A stretch of DNA of 27,184 nt from Elysia marginata (Eukaryota; Mollusca; Gastropoda; Plakobranchidae): positions 138,336 through 165,519 of the forward strand of contig BMAT01014052.1 in NCBI GenBank assembly GCA_019649035.1, in the 5' to 3' direction. The translations under genes and the position numbers were made by a program. The notes below the pieces were generated by a model. It was given only the letters and a program-made list of their open reading frames with translations. It made no database searches and was not told where the DNA came from. Of the stretch, positions 1 through 10,816 are shown in pieces (the first letter of the stretch is position 1; the number at the start of each line of letters is the position of its first letter).

Positions 1-429
1 ACACTTATGTATCTTCATGTCTTATCATTTTTTTCATTCTGTCCCCCAAGCAGTTTTGTCGCTGATTTGATTGTTTGAGAATCTTTTTATACCCCCGCCT
101 TCCCTCTAACCCATCATTTTCTCATGTTCTTTGTTAGAAACTCTAAGACATTTGTTGATGGTACATGGTACACTATAACCAGAGAAGCCTTATATAAAAC
201 TATACAACTTAAATCATAATATTATTTCAAAGCTATTTATAGTCAATCATAGAAAGAAATAATTAAAAGTGTACCCGACTATAGGCAGTGAAAGATCTTA
301 TCAGAAGTGATGCGCTTTATCTGCTGCTCCTCTGTGAGTTCAAAGGGTAATTTGTTTTATATTGGCCTGTCGGCGAACCTCTTGTTAAGCGCTTAGAGCA
401 ATCAAGTGGATTAGGCGCTATATAGGGCG
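1..429. other. AT-rich sequence without a recognisable gene
   Basis: I see no gene, RNA gene or clear repeat here. The sequence is A+T-rich and merges on its right side into the degenerate ATT-type repeat that starts near 430. The only open frame (317-538, minus) is mostly Asn/Ile/Tyr because it runs through that repeat, so I do not regard it as coding. Confidence 0.6.
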
Positions 430-534
430 CTCTATTTGTTATATTATTATTGTAATTGTTATTGTCATTATAATTTTCAATACCATTGTTATTATATTTT
501 TTTGCTATTATTATGATTATTCTTATTCTTATTA

Positions 535-596
<62 letters not shown>
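430..596. repeat. ATT trinucleotide microsatellite with degenerate left flank
   Basis: Positions 537-596 are a pure run of 20 ATT units. The preceding roughly 100 bp (430-536) is an older, imperfect version of the same repeat, with TTATT, TTGTT and TTCTT variants. A pure core beside a decayed flank is the usual appearance of a microsatellite that keeps expanding at one side. It would be length-polymorphic between individuals. Confidence 0.97.
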
Positions 597-2360
597 GTTC
601 TTGTTTGTTGTTGGTTGTGACTATAACAATGAAGTCAATTTTGTTCCGTATATATATTATGAGAACAAGACTAGTTTAGCATTTTAGTCTTTTATCTTTT
701 ATCATGGTAGGGACAAGACAGGACACCAAGAATATTGCGTTGCAGGAATCAAATCGGAATTCAATGTTCATTGAAAAAGGGAATCATGACATCTACACTT
801 ACTAAAGTATAAGAGATGTTTGGCAATCACGTAGGTCTACTAACAGCGACTTAGGTCGTGTGAATACAGTCATTGTGCTAACAGCTCTTAACAGGAGCGC
901 AACGGTCTAAATCTAACCACTTCCTCTTTGCCGTGGCACCGCGATATGGGCGTCTTCGTAAGCAAATGCCCCTCCCACCGGTCTGTTAGGCCTCCCACCT
1001 CGAAGAACGCCCTCACTACTTTAGGGGTCTGGAAAGGGGCGAGAGGCGGACAAGAAAATGAATTTTATCTTAGTTCGCGATCACTATGTTCGCCAAGAGT
1101 CGTGTCACTCGAGCTCATTACTGTATTGAATCTAGTGATAACCAATAGATTCTATTATGTCCGTAAACACTGTCTCTCAATGACTTGAACTTGAACCCTG
1201 CTCTCTTTATAAATTGAAACAGCCTTGATTCTAAACCTAACTCATTCATCAGAATTTCGATTTACCTTTTCTTTTAATCTGTGTTGCAACGCATAGGCCT
1301 ACTCATTCACAATGATACGCCCGTGTGTGTCTCTCAGAATATCCGCAAAATATTTCTCAATAAAAATATGCCCAACTCTGTGTCCATGTGAAGCATTTCT
1401 GTTTTTATCCTACCTAATGTCCTTTGTGTGCTTGGATCTACCACTAAACTCGCTTTTAATCATCCATGCATAGTGCTAATTATATGAGAACAAAAAAAGA
1501 TAAAAAACCGACAATATGCCGATTAAGCCTATAGCGGTGTGCATTTCTTTTATACCACAATACAAGATTTTCGAAGACAGGTATAATTACAGGTTGATTA
1601 AAATGCTTTAAAAGGGGCATGTTAGGGAAAAGAGGGAGGGAGCCTAATTCATGCAGAAAGAGCATGATCGCTTGTTTGTGAGAAAAGCCACTAAAGGCAA
1701 TGCTGTAGGGGGAAACTTTCAAAAGGTTCTGCAGACGAGCAGCGCTAAGCCCGAGCCAAACACTAAGCACCACAAAGAAGTAACGTTGTCACGGGAAGTC
1801 CCTCCGGCCAACGAGACCCCCATAATTCGATACCTTAGAAAGCAATAAAAGACACCACCATCCCTTTTTCAAGCTGTGTTTTCATTTCTGCTCTGCCGAG
1901 AATGCATAATAGGCTTGTAGCAAGTGGCGGGCGTCGGCCGAAATATAAGGGGGCCAAGCTGCGGTGAAGTCTCGCGATCTTTGCAATCTACTCTTAATAT
2001 ACTATTCGGAGCACGGGGCCCTCTCATACGGAGCGCTAGATCTATGCATACGTAAAGGCCCGCAAAGCATAGAGCTAGACACCCAGCCAGGGGATTGTTT
2101 GGGCCACATCGCGATTGATATACAGTGTGAAAATGAGCCGTTCTTACGCGAAAAAGAAACGAGGGAGGAATTAAGGTGTTCTAAGCTGTGATGTGAGCAG
2201 GATGGGTTTGTAGGTGGGTGGTAAAATTGCGAAAAAAAAAATCTTCATGTTGGGTGGATAGTTTAAGTTTCCTGAAGGAGTCTATAAATTTTAAAGCGCG
2301 ATGGTTTGATCTTTTTGTTCCCTGGTTTTGTTTTAAATCTAACTGGTGATTTGCTCGACA
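597..2360. other. Intergenic or intronic sequence with two GC-richer islands
   Basis: No gene is recognisable. Two blocks are clearly less AT-rich than their surroundings: about 900-1050 and about 1740-2110. Each contains a short open frame (928-1188 plus, 86 codons; 1964-2191 plus, 75 codons) whose translation matches no family I know. They could be old repeats, untranslated exons or conserved non-coding elements. The sequence alone does not decide between these. Confidence 0.4.
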
Positions 2361-2371
2361 CCCCCCCCCCC
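2361..2371. repeat. Poly-C tract (11 C)
   Basis: An uninterrupted run of 11 C in otherwise AT-rich DNA. Similar C or G runs recur at 11342, 13297 and 13341. Such runs are prone to slippage and to sequencing-length errors. Confidence 0.95.
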
Positions 2372-3470
2372 TTGGAAGGTCTGGTGAGGAAGATACCGAC
2401 AACGGATCCGTTTTAGAGCCTACTGATATTTTAGATCTTGTCTGACTTCGAGGACACTATAGTGTCAGTGCTAAATAAATTAAGAGCAAAAAGAATGGCT
2501 TACTAACATCCAGTAAGGCAAACCTGTCTTTTCTGCAAACGTCCCATTTCACAATAATTTTAAATACAGTTTTTTTTTTACTTTTAAGTTAATAGAAATT
2601 GTTGAAATAACATTTTAACATAGCTTGGTACAACATAACCTAAATCTGTAAGTGACTGTGATCTTCCTGTTTGATCGTGTAATCAGGTACTTTACGCGCA
2701 GGTCTAAAAATACTTCTTTTTTTTTAATCGTCGCATCTACCAAGCGTAATGCATTTTGGATTGTGGTCAAAGAAAGCTTCTTTTCGATATGATAAATTTC
2801 AATTGGCGTCATGCTCCACCTTAGAAACTTTGACATTTTAAGAGCTAAACTTGTGTTCAACAAAATTTGTCAACATAGTGTTTGCTTTGTTTCTCTCGGG
2901 GCTGTAAGGTAGCGCGTGTTCAATCTTTCCGTGTATTTGGTCTTCAGAAAGTTCTCTTTTGTTTAAACCTAGAAGCGCGCTTTGTCTGGTTGTTTTTTGT
3001 TCTTAGAAATTCTCTATTAAGACTGTGTATATCTATATTTATATGTAAGGACTTTTGAGCGCTAGTGTCATTCTACAGCCAAAACTACTGAAGCTATTTA
3101 CCTCATATTCGGCCTGAAGCTGGCAATTGATTCTGGAAGGATAAAGTTTATCACAAGAAATTACATAATTGAAGCAAGTGTTTTAAAAAAAAACATTCAC
3201 TTGTTCTTAGTTACTTTTTTACCCCCTTTGTTTCGGTTTATCACAACTCACTTTTTTGTACCAGATGAGAAAGAGTGAGTAATGGCCTCTTGAGCAAATA
3301 AATAAGGTTCCCAAAAATCACAGCTCCTGAAATTCAAATCTCGAGTCAACAAAGACGACTAAGTTACTGAGCCAGCAAGGCATTGTTCTACTTCAGTTAT
3401 TGAACCTCTTAAGGTGTTTATCTTTTGGGCTTTACTTTGAAATTTTAGAATGCCAGAATACAGCATCATT
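2372..3470. other. AT-rich sequence, no gene seen
   Basis: No coding frame of interest and no clear repeat boundary. Short A and T runs are common. The stretch around 3070-3160, including 'ccaaaactactgaagc', has a faint resemblance to phrases found in dispersed invertebrate repeats, but I cannot assign it to a family. Confidence 0.5.
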
Positions 3471-3477
3471 TTTTAAA

Positions 3478-3608
3478 ATCTAGATTTAGGCATTGAGAGA
3501 TATCTAGATTAGATTGATCTAAAATCTAGATCTAGATCTTGAAATGGAAATAAATCAAAGTCAAATCCTAGATCTATCATTTTTATTTTTTTTAAAGATC
3601 TAGGTTGA
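3478..3608. repeat. Cluster of AGATCT / CTAGAT palindromic motifs
   Basis: Within about 130 bp there are many overlapping copies of TCTAGAT and AGATCT, including a perfect 12-bp palindrome AGATCTAGATCT at 3528-3539 and further copies near 3569 and 3596. The same motif recurs at 13581-13592 and 25146-25157 and densely through 13.1-13.95 kb. It behaves like a dispersed low-complexity palindrome family rather than a classical tandem array. Confidence 0.7.
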
Positions 3609-4997
3609 TATGTAGATATAGAATGCTTCTCTAGGTGTCCGTACACCAAGTCGCCAACGATTTCATAAAGGGAGACGCGAAAAAAATCACAAAAGTGAAC
3701 AACCGCAGCCAGCAAACGGCTAACCATTATCTCCGCTAGATAATAGCAATGGCCAACAACAACGGCAGTTCGCCTCCGTTCATCGCACAAAAAAGGTTAA
3801 TCTGAACTTCTGAGTACGTCGGCCATCTTGATAGGGAAACACATAAATTGCGTAACATGCAAAGCCTGAATAGTTGAATCTAAAAACAACAATCAATGGA
3901 TGAGAGATGGGACAAAGATAGAGAGGAGGAAAGAGCAGTAATAAAAAAAGGGGACGATCAGTTACTAACGCCACAGACTAAAACTGACAGAGACACGATA
4001 AGGACGACGACGCAATGTATTAAATGAAATAAATTTTGAAAGATTGGTCTAGAAGACGGAAATAGATTTAGTCATATCGCGTAGACGGCAATAAGTTCTC
4101 TTTTTGCTGAATTCTGTTTAAAAAAAATTCCAGATGTACAGCATATTATTAAAAACACTTAAGCTCAGTTAACTGTCTAAGGCCTATAAGATACGCTTTG
4201 ATCCCTATCATTTTTGATTGTTTTGTAAGTTATTGGGTATTTACGCTTCGAAGCAAAACAATTTTTTTTGTTTTCCAACGGAAAATTTCAGATTAAAGTG
4301 AGACATGTGGGTTTTCTCACGATTTCAGAAAAGATTTTAAACACTTAAAACGTTAAGTCGTCCTCATCTGAACAATATAATCTCACAATAATTCACATCA
4401 AGCGTGTTTTGAAATACGAAACCCAAAGACTTTACGCACGTTTAGGCCATGATACAAGTAACACTAATACATTCTTACAAATGTAAAGCAATAACAACGC
4501 TCTTTTATTCTGTGAACAAGAGAAAAGATCAAACTTTTTTGTTCTTTCCCGATCGAGGCTCCGCCAAGAATAACACTCACCGCTTAGCGCCTTTGTGACA
4601 AAATGTTAATGTATGTTTTCCCGAACTCATTGTAACAGCAGGGATTCGTCTGTCTCTGTGTTATCTGGTTTTATCGTATTACCTAAGACAACTCGAGCCT
4701 CGCGACTGAATCCAATGTCAAAGTTAATGTGAGCCGACGAAACTGATACGAACCCCGAATCGACTTGACATTCGCTAGGACACCAGGTGTGGTACACTCC
4801 TAATGATTGTCGTATAGAATAACATTTTAAGAGAGATTATTGTGTAGATTAGTATAACCTTCCTGTAGTTATATCACCAGTAGTTTGTACTAGGTGCAAA
4901 CGTCTCTACTTTTCTTAGTTTTCTATAGTTTTTAGAGAACTTGTAGGCCTAACGTTTTTCTGTTAGAACGAAGTTAATCTTAAATCAGTTAATATAA
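3609..4997. other. AT-rich sequence up to the mariner insertion
   Basis: Two minus-strand open frames (3509-3790, 93 codons; 3780-3974, 64 codons) have no recognisable domain and are rich in Leu, Phe and Tyr, as chance frames in this composition tend to be. One perfect TAGGCCTA palindrome lies at 4944-4951, just before the mariner element. I see nothing else. Confidence 0.5.
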
Positions 4998-4999
4998 TA

Positions 5000-5030
5000 C
5001 GACGGTGGGCTGATAATAAATGCAATTTCC
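5000..5030 (+). repeat. mariner left terminal inverted repeat
   Basis: About 30 bp, sharing GGTGGGCT and a second AATGCAATTT-like block with the reverse complement of 6295-6325. This is where transposase would bind and cut. It lies downstream of the transposase stop codon, so it is the 3' end of the element relative to its gene. Several mismatches to the other terminus reflect decay. Confidence 0.92.
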
Positions 5031-5117
5031 TTCTTAACTTTTTTTTTATTTTTAGAGCTACACAAACACAAATGAAATCAAATTGAAGATTAAAATATCT
5101 GCTATATCATACATATG

Positions 5118-6145
5118 TTATTTTTCAACATAGTCTCCATCCCGATCTACACACAGCTGTCAACGACGTACAAGTTGACGCATGCCATCGGTGAAAAAGT
5201 CCACACATTTTTGCCTCAACCAATGTCGAACGGCAGCCTCCACATCTTCATCACTTTCGTAATGGTTTCCTCTGAGGTGTTCCTTTAATTTCGGGAAAAG
5301 TCACTTGGCGCAAGGTCTGGGCTGTAGGACGGATGGGGCAAAACGACGAAATTCATTTTATGTAGTGCCTCTTCAGTCTGGCAACTTGTGTGCGGCCTGG
5401 CGTTGTCGTGGTGCAGTATTGGATGCCTTGTGGGGCGCACACGCTTAGACTGACACTTCGCTTTCTCAACGTAGAAATATACCGTTCTGAGTTAACAGTA
5501 TTTCTTTGTGTCAGAAATTCTATATGAACAATTCCCTCTGAGTCCCAGAAAACAGTCAGCATCACTTTTCTGGCACAGGCAACAACTTTGAATTTCCTCG
5601 GAGAAGGAGAGCTCTTGTGCGTGTATTTCATGGACTGACGTTTGTTCTCAGGGTCATAACGGTGTACCCAGGACTCATCCCCTGTGACAATCCGCCGAAC
5701 AAATTCCTCGCCCTCTGCCTCATAACGTTTCAGTAGTTCGGCACGCGTTGTTTTTTCTTTGCATTTTTATCTCATCAGTCAATCTGCGCAGCACCCTCCT
5801 TGCAGACACTTTTCTGTAGCCGAGAATATCTGTAATGATTTTGCTAGACTCTTTCTTTTGAAATTTCAAGTGCTTTGGCAATATTCTTTTGTTTAATGCG
5901 ATTGCCTAAAATCATCTTTCTGATTAGCCGCATTCAGGGGCCTACCTGAACGCTTTTGATCGCGCAATATTGATTTAGTCGGGTCTCCCCCTTTCAGAGA
6001 AGAAACCCACCGACAAACAGGATTGAATAATCTACACATATACCATTTTGAGCCGTTGATGGATTTCCTTTGGTGGTTTACCTTCAACAGAAAGAAATCC
6101 AATGACAGCACGCTGTTTGAATCGAACATCTTTAGTAGACGCCAT
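5118..6145 (-). pseudogene. mariner transposase pseudogene (DD34D)
   Basis: The start is the ATG at 6145, beginning MASTKDVRFKQRAV, a classic mariner N-terminus. The end is the TAA at 5118-5120, after DGDYVEK. The 1028-nt span is not a multiple of three; an intact family member has about 340-350 codons. Recognisable blocks, in order and in different frames, are: VCRWVSSLKGGD and KRSGRPL (helix-turn-helix and linker region, about 5935-6010); IAKALEISKERV; RRIVTGDESWV (first catalytic Asp codon 5677-5679); ARKVMLTVFWDSEGIV; HHDNARPH (second Asp 5405-5407); and YSPDLAPSDF (third Asp 5300-5302). The last two aspartates are exactly 35 codons apart, which is the DD34D spacing. Lesions include a TAG near 6032, frameshifts near 5900, 5846, 5755 and 5430, a small deletion near 5295 just after the third Asp, and a TGA near 5160. 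The protein would have been a nuclear cut-and-paste transposase. It cannot be made now. Confidence 0.95.
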
Positions 6146-6294
6146 GTTTTTTAACAATGTCGACAAAGATCACGTGCCATTTTGATGCTCAGTGACCACA
6201 CAAATGCCATTTTCTCTCACATGAAAGCTATTTGGCTTGAGAGTGTGCATGCCAAATTTCAGCTACCAGGATCAATTATGTTAAAGGTTACAAG

Positions 6295-6325
6295 CAAAAT
6301 TGTATTAATTTTTAGCCCACCCTTG
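6295..6325 (-). repeat. mariner right terminal inverted repeat
   Basis: This is the inverted partner of 5000-5030, at the transposase 5' side. Its outer bases (CAAGGGTGGGCT on the minus strand) look closer to a typical mariner end than the left copy does. It is followed by TA at 6326-6327. Confidence 0.92.
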
Positions 6326-6327
6326 TA

Positions 6328-7544
6328 ATTTTTGCTTTTCTAATTATGCCACTTTCACTTCTTTGAGCGTTTTAGTCTAGTTGCGAAAAGTGTGTTCGGT
6401 GTAACTTTAAAACCTTTCTATTATGTAAAGATAACTTGTTATGCAAGAGTTTGCCTCAAAACTCAGGCAATTTCGTATCAATAAAACAATTTGGTCATTT
6501 TATGTTATTTTGCTTCTCTGAGGTTCTGGTCTAGATCCAAGTGGTTAGTGTTGGCTCCGGATTTCGATTGCAGGCTTGATTAGATCAGTTGTATTTTCTC
6601 ACTTGACTCAAGTCTTCAGTGAGGTAGATAGATGAACAGCTAATTGTTACAACCATCGGTCTAGCTAGCTTCAGTACACTGCGTTCCTCTACTTGAGGAC
6701 TCCACTAATTTGCAAAATCTATCAAGTCAATCTTGTTAAAAATGAATAGAGTTATTACCATAGGTATACAACATTTCTAATTTTCTTCTGAAAGTATATA
6801 AAAAATGCCAGTCCAACACCTGAGTGTTAACTTTTTGGACAAAACATAGCTAAAATTTCTTATATACATCAACAAAGTACTGAACAGGAAATCCTTTCTT
6901 TTTAAAATAGCTCCTAGGCAGGTTTTGCAAGTGGATCCTCAATTAACCAATACAAATTCAGTGTAGATCAAAATATATTTCTACATAACACTAAAGAAAT
7001 CATGAAGCGAAAAAAATTATATTTAGGTTTTTGCTGAATGAAAAAAATGCGCTATATTCATATAATAACAGAATAATCTGTGCAAGAATACAAGAATATC
7101 CATCGGTAGGGGCCCTAGGCCCGTCGATGATCCTGAGGTTTTCAATCCTGACCATCTTGCGAGGATTGAAGCACTGGATGATGTAGGAAGTTGTTGCTGT
7201 ATTTATAGTCCCTGTGGAGTCCATCGATACTGTAATTGAAGGCATTTTTAGCTAGATGCAGCGACCGTGCTTTGCGACCAACTATTTTATGTACTTGTGA
7301 CCCTCAAGCCAAAGAACTTCTTTCTAACATCAAGGCAAAAGGTTTGTTTAGTGACCTCATGTTCTTGGTTCACAACTAAGCGGGAGATAATCTGCCACAT
7401 TGACATTATATAGTTCGTTAGTGAGCTTATAGGCCTCTATTAGATGGGTTTGTTCAACTCCGCTTTCATAAGGAGCCGCATTGAAAATTGGACGAATGTT
7501 ATTAAGTTCTCCTGGTGTTATTGAGGTGCTTATCACATTCTGAG
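6328..7544. other. AT-rich flank between mariner and the 32-bp array
   Basis: I see no recognisable gene or RNA. Two minus-strand open frames (7000-7245, 81 codons; 7357-7587, 76 codons) show no domain; the second runs into the minisatellite. I rate both as chance frames. Confidence 0.5.
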
Positions 7545-8111
7545 AAACTATCCAATCATCACATTTTTGTCCAGGGAAACTATCCACTCATCACATTTCC
7601 GTCAAGAGAAACTATCCTTTCATCACATATCCGTCGAGAGAAACTATCCAATCATCACATTTCCGTCCAGAGAAACTATCCAATCATCACATTTCCGTAC
7701 AGAGAAACTATCATTTCATCACATATCCGTCCTTTGAAACTATCTAATCATCACATTTCCGTCCAGAGAAACTATCCAATCATCACATTTCCGTCCAGAG
7801 AAACTATCCTTTCATCACATTTCCGTCCAGAGAAACTATCCAATCATCACATTTCCGTCCAGAGAAACTATCTTTTCATCACATCTGTCCAGATAATTTA
7901 TGCAATCACCATATATCCGTCCAAAGAATGTATGCAATCATCACATATCCGTCTATAGAAACTATCATATCATCACATTTCTGTCCAGAGAAACTATCCT
8001 TTCATCAAATATCCGTCCAGAGAAACTTTCAAACCATTACATATTTGTCCAGATAAACAATCCTATCATCACAAATCCGCCCAGAAAAACTATCCAACAG
8101 TCACAGCAGAG
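7545..8111 (+). repeat. 32-bp minisatellite, about 18 units
   Basis: The unit begins AAACTATCCAATCATCAC and continues ATTTCCGTCCAGAG (32 bp). Unit starts can be followed at 7545, 7577, 7609, 7641, 7673, 7705, 7737, 7769, 7801, 7833 and 7865. The unit at 7865 is 2 bp short, after which starts fall at 7895, 7927, 7959, 7991, 8023, 8055 and a final broken one at 8087. Central units (7641-7864) are nearly identical, while units from 7895 onward are much more diverged. Units with TTTCATCAC instead of AATCATCAC occur at the 3rd, 6th and 9th positions, suggesting a 96-bp higher-order period. Because 96 is a multiple of three, overlapping open frames of 147 and 78 codons arise (7515-7958 and 7900-8136). 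I regard them as by-products of the array. There is no constant-repeat/unique-spacer pattern, so it is not a CRISPR array. Confidence 0.96.
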
Positions 8112-8820
8112 CTTTGTGAATTGGAAAATGTATTAGTGCATCATCCTCTGCTATGGTGGCCTCTCCAGAATATAAAAGCTACAACATGCTTATTGCAGCA
8201 GCTTCTTCTTTTTTTGGATTTAGAGACTGCTTGAGAAAAGTAATTTTTGCTCTCAGTGTGCATACAACTGTATTTCATTGAGTCTTTCATGAATTTAAAA
8301 GCGATCACATCATGGACGTGTAGCTCAAACCCGATGATTTTAATTTTTGTTTATTTTTGTAATACTAGCTCATAACACCAATTGTCTGGTTATAATGGTC
8401 CGGTTGGTGAAGGTTTTTTAATTTTTTTAAACCTTTGTCCGACGTTACAATTTGTTTCTTTTTGGGTGAGGCTCAGGTTACGGCAAATATTTCGCACTTT
8501 TTTAAAGACCTAGTAAAATCATAGTATGAATAGAAGAATCATCTTGTCTTATATCGAACCTAAGTCCACAACAAAAGAAACGACAGTGAGCCGAAGAAAA
8601 GATAATTTTCAGGACAATTTATAAGCAACGTTGGTTGGAATTTACGCTTACCCCAGGAAAATTAACACAAAAACGGAGCAGGGCCAGGGTAGGAAAAGAG
8701 GATAGTTTCTGGCTTGTTGAATGGAAGCACGGAGACTTGTTACAGTAGAGCTGCTGAAATGGACTGCCGATAGAGGCAAATAGAGGACTCTGATCGTCGA
8801 CGCCGTCCGATGATATTTTA
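8112..8820. other. AT-rich sequence, no gene seen
   Basis: No recognisable coding or RNA feature. The two overlapping minus-strand frames at 8619-8864 owe their His-Asp or Ile-Met rich starts to the TGATGA-type repeat at 8821. Confidence 0.5.
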
Positions 8821-8855
8821 TGATGATGATGATCATGATGATCATGATGGTCATG
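8821..8855. repeat. TGATGA / TGATCA microsatellite
   Basis: A 35-bp imperfect repeat of TGATGATGATGATCATGATG type, followed by ATCATGATGGTCATG. The interspersed TGATCA and CATGATCATG words make it partly palindromic, so it can fold on itself as well as slip. Confidence 0.85.
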
Positions 8856-9208
8856 AAAAATCAAAGTATGTTTTTACTCCATCGATTCAAAAGGGCTGCT
8901 GAAACAGACATTTGTCATTTTCCCCTCAAAACGCTTCCCCTACAAACAGAAATTCGGACACATCAAGTTCTAAAAATGTACAGGAAGTAACGAAGCCCCG
9001 ATAATTTTCTTTCAGATTTTACTCAAAGTGTTTGGTGTTCAAGTTATACAAAAAACACTTAATAAGTTTTTATATGCACGGCGGGTTTCCAATTGAGATG
9101 CTTTATAGCCTACTCTATTAAAAATGGCCTCTCTGATACGATTAACAATTAATCAAACTCGACATCAGAGAGTGATTCCCCAACTTTGCTACAGTACATG
9201 ATGTTTGA
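8856..9208. other. AT-rich sequence with a small inverted repeat
   Basis: No gene is seen. The one structural item is a perfect 9-bp inverted repeat, CTCTCTGAT at 9129-9137 and ATCAGAGAG at 9164-9172, with a 26-bp AT-rich centre. It may be a small stem-loop, or chance. Confidence 0.45.
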
Positions 9209-9233
9209 GGTGGGGGGGGTGAGGGAGGAGGGA
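9209..9233 (+). other. G-rich tract, possible G-quadruplex
   Basis: Positions 9212-9219 are eight consecutive G, followed by TGAGGG, AGGAGGG and AG. Splitting the 8-G run gives four runs of at least three G with short loops, which fits the simple G-quadruplex rule on the plus strand. No nearby gene gives it a regulatory context. Confidence 0.6.
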
Positions 9234-10787
9234 GTCAGGATCGACCAGCTTTGCAGGTGATCAAAAGTTCTATTTTATTCCATTATAATTGGGGGTGAAA
9301 AGAGAGATCTCCCATTTTAAGGTAAGGTTCGAGGCGGAAATCTACCAGAAATAGAATATCTGGTTTTAGACTGATCAACAAAAGTTGAGGGCCAATTCTA
9401 AACTTTATATCTTAAATGGTCAACTTGGCTTTAAAAAAATGAATGAGAATCAACTTTGCTGCTAGTTGCTGTTTTCAGCCGACTGGAACTGTGTAATGGA
9501 GGTTTTAGTAGTTAATGGTGAGAGCTGCTTTTAAAATAGCCAATCAGCTCATAAAGTTCACCAGGATTTAACGAACCCACCAGCGACATTTTTTGACTAT
9601 GGAAGGGAATTGTTGTCTATAAATTTAAAGTTGAGCAACGCACTTATCATGCTGTACATTACACTAAAAACTACTCCTCAAGTAATGACTGAAACATACT
9701 AAAATCATGGGTGGTGCTGAAGTTCTCTTGAGCTGTGTTATATGAAAAGGAGAGAGAAAACTTATGACACGCGTTTGATTTTCCCATAATGGACCCATCT
9801 GAGAATGCAGCCATGATTCCTCGATGATATCTTTATTTATTTGATGTCGCAATCTTTTCAAGGCGGATTATTTTCTCTTTAAGTTAAAGTTGGGTATTCA
9901 CTTTTATGAAATGGCATGCCAAATCAAAAAAGAAGTCAAAACGCGTTTTAGAGCGTTCGCACGAGTAGGATATTCTCCGAAATTCCATTCTGTTCTTATT
10001 TTAGTAGATTTCCAACCGAAATCTGCGAAGAAAGATTTCTAATTTTTTGGGAGAATTAAAACTTGCCTTGTGGGAAATTATAATCGTCTAGAACTTCAAA
10101 CTTACCAACCAAATGGTGGTTTCTTTGACCAATGAATCGGGCTCGTCTTTGTGTCAATATTAATTAACTGACAAAACTGGTAAGTATTTTAATGTAAAGC
10201 CAGAGTTGCGGGAATGGTGCTATATTCCTACATCGAGATATAGATCTTGATAAAGTTGACGCAAAAGGTTCGGCGCTAGAATTGATCTAGATTCTAAATC
10301 TAGGCGTAGCCTTTACTTCGTTTCGTTTCTTTTTTTTGTCATCAGGTAAAGTCTCTCAAAAATGGGCAAAATCAGAAAAGAAATTTTCGTTCTGATTCTA
10401 CTGAGAAAATATAATTCTGAAATCTACCGAGTAAACCCAACTTATAGTTAAAAGTCAAATGTCTAGCGACCAGTCCAAAGAAGACAGGATGTCACTATCT
10501 TCACAATACAAGGCTTTGTAATGTTGAGCTCCGCTTTCTCTGTATCCCAAGCCTTAAGAATTTCATGAAATTTTCAAAACTTTGTGCAAAGATATTGTAG
10601 TTACTTTGAAATCTAACAAACAGTGAAAAGATGATGAAATGTACATTAAAAGCTACTTTCTCGAAAAAAATTTCCGAATTCCGACTTATCTGGACTAGTC
10701 GCGACACATTTTTGTATCCAGTACAAAAGACACGTTATCCTAACAATGATGTTGGTATTTGGCAATATAAATTATGCAAAGCTTAAC
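9234..10787. other. AT-rich sequence, no gene seen
   Basis: Only short frames without recognisable domains occur (9664-9861 minus and 10501-10707 minus). A few AGATCT/CTAGAT words cluster near 10240-10310. I find no element boundaries. Confidence 0.5.
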
Positions 10788-10816
10788 ATACACACACACC
10801 ATCACACACCATCACA
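10788..10816. repeat. CA microsatellite with CATCACACAC variants
   Basis: A short (CA)n tract is followed by two ACCATCACAC-type units. It is a compound microsatellite, and alternating purine-pyrimidine runs of this kind can adopt Z-DNA. Confidence 0.85.

Larger units (their letters stand above)
5000..6325 (-). mobile_element. mariner transposon, 1326 bp, full-length but inactive
   Basis: Both ends can be placed. Reading inward, the left end is CGACGGTGGGCTGATAAT and the right end, reverse-complemented, is CAAGGGTGGGCTAAAAAT. They share the central GGTGGGCT block and a further similar stretch (AATGCAATTT versus AATACAATTT), giving inverted repeats of about 30 bp. The element is bounded by TA at 4998-4999 and 6326-6327, the dinucleotide that mariner/Tc1 elements duplicate on insertion. 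The length of about 1.3 kb is normal for mariner. The single internal gene is a transposase on the minus strand, now broken. The ends have diverged from each other and the gene carries many lesions, so the insertion is old. It could be mobilised only in trans, if at all. Confidence 0.95.

Noticed and set aside
3060..3180. Fragment of a known dispersed repeat (phrase around ccaaaactactgaagc)
   Set aside because: The resemblance is only to a vague, commonly seen phrase. I could not define ends, coding remnants or a second copy in the window.
7545..8111. CRISPR array
   Set aside because: The 32-bp period looks CRISPR-like at first, but the whole unit is repeated with gradual substitutions. There are no constant repeats separated by unique spacers, no cas genes, and the sequence is animal-like.
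7515..8136. Repeat-protein gene over the 32-bp array (147- and 78-codon frames)
   Set aside because: The frames overlap, start in non-repeat DNA, and owe their openness to the 96-bp period. The 2-bp short unit at 7865 shifts the frame, which selection on a protein would not tolerate.
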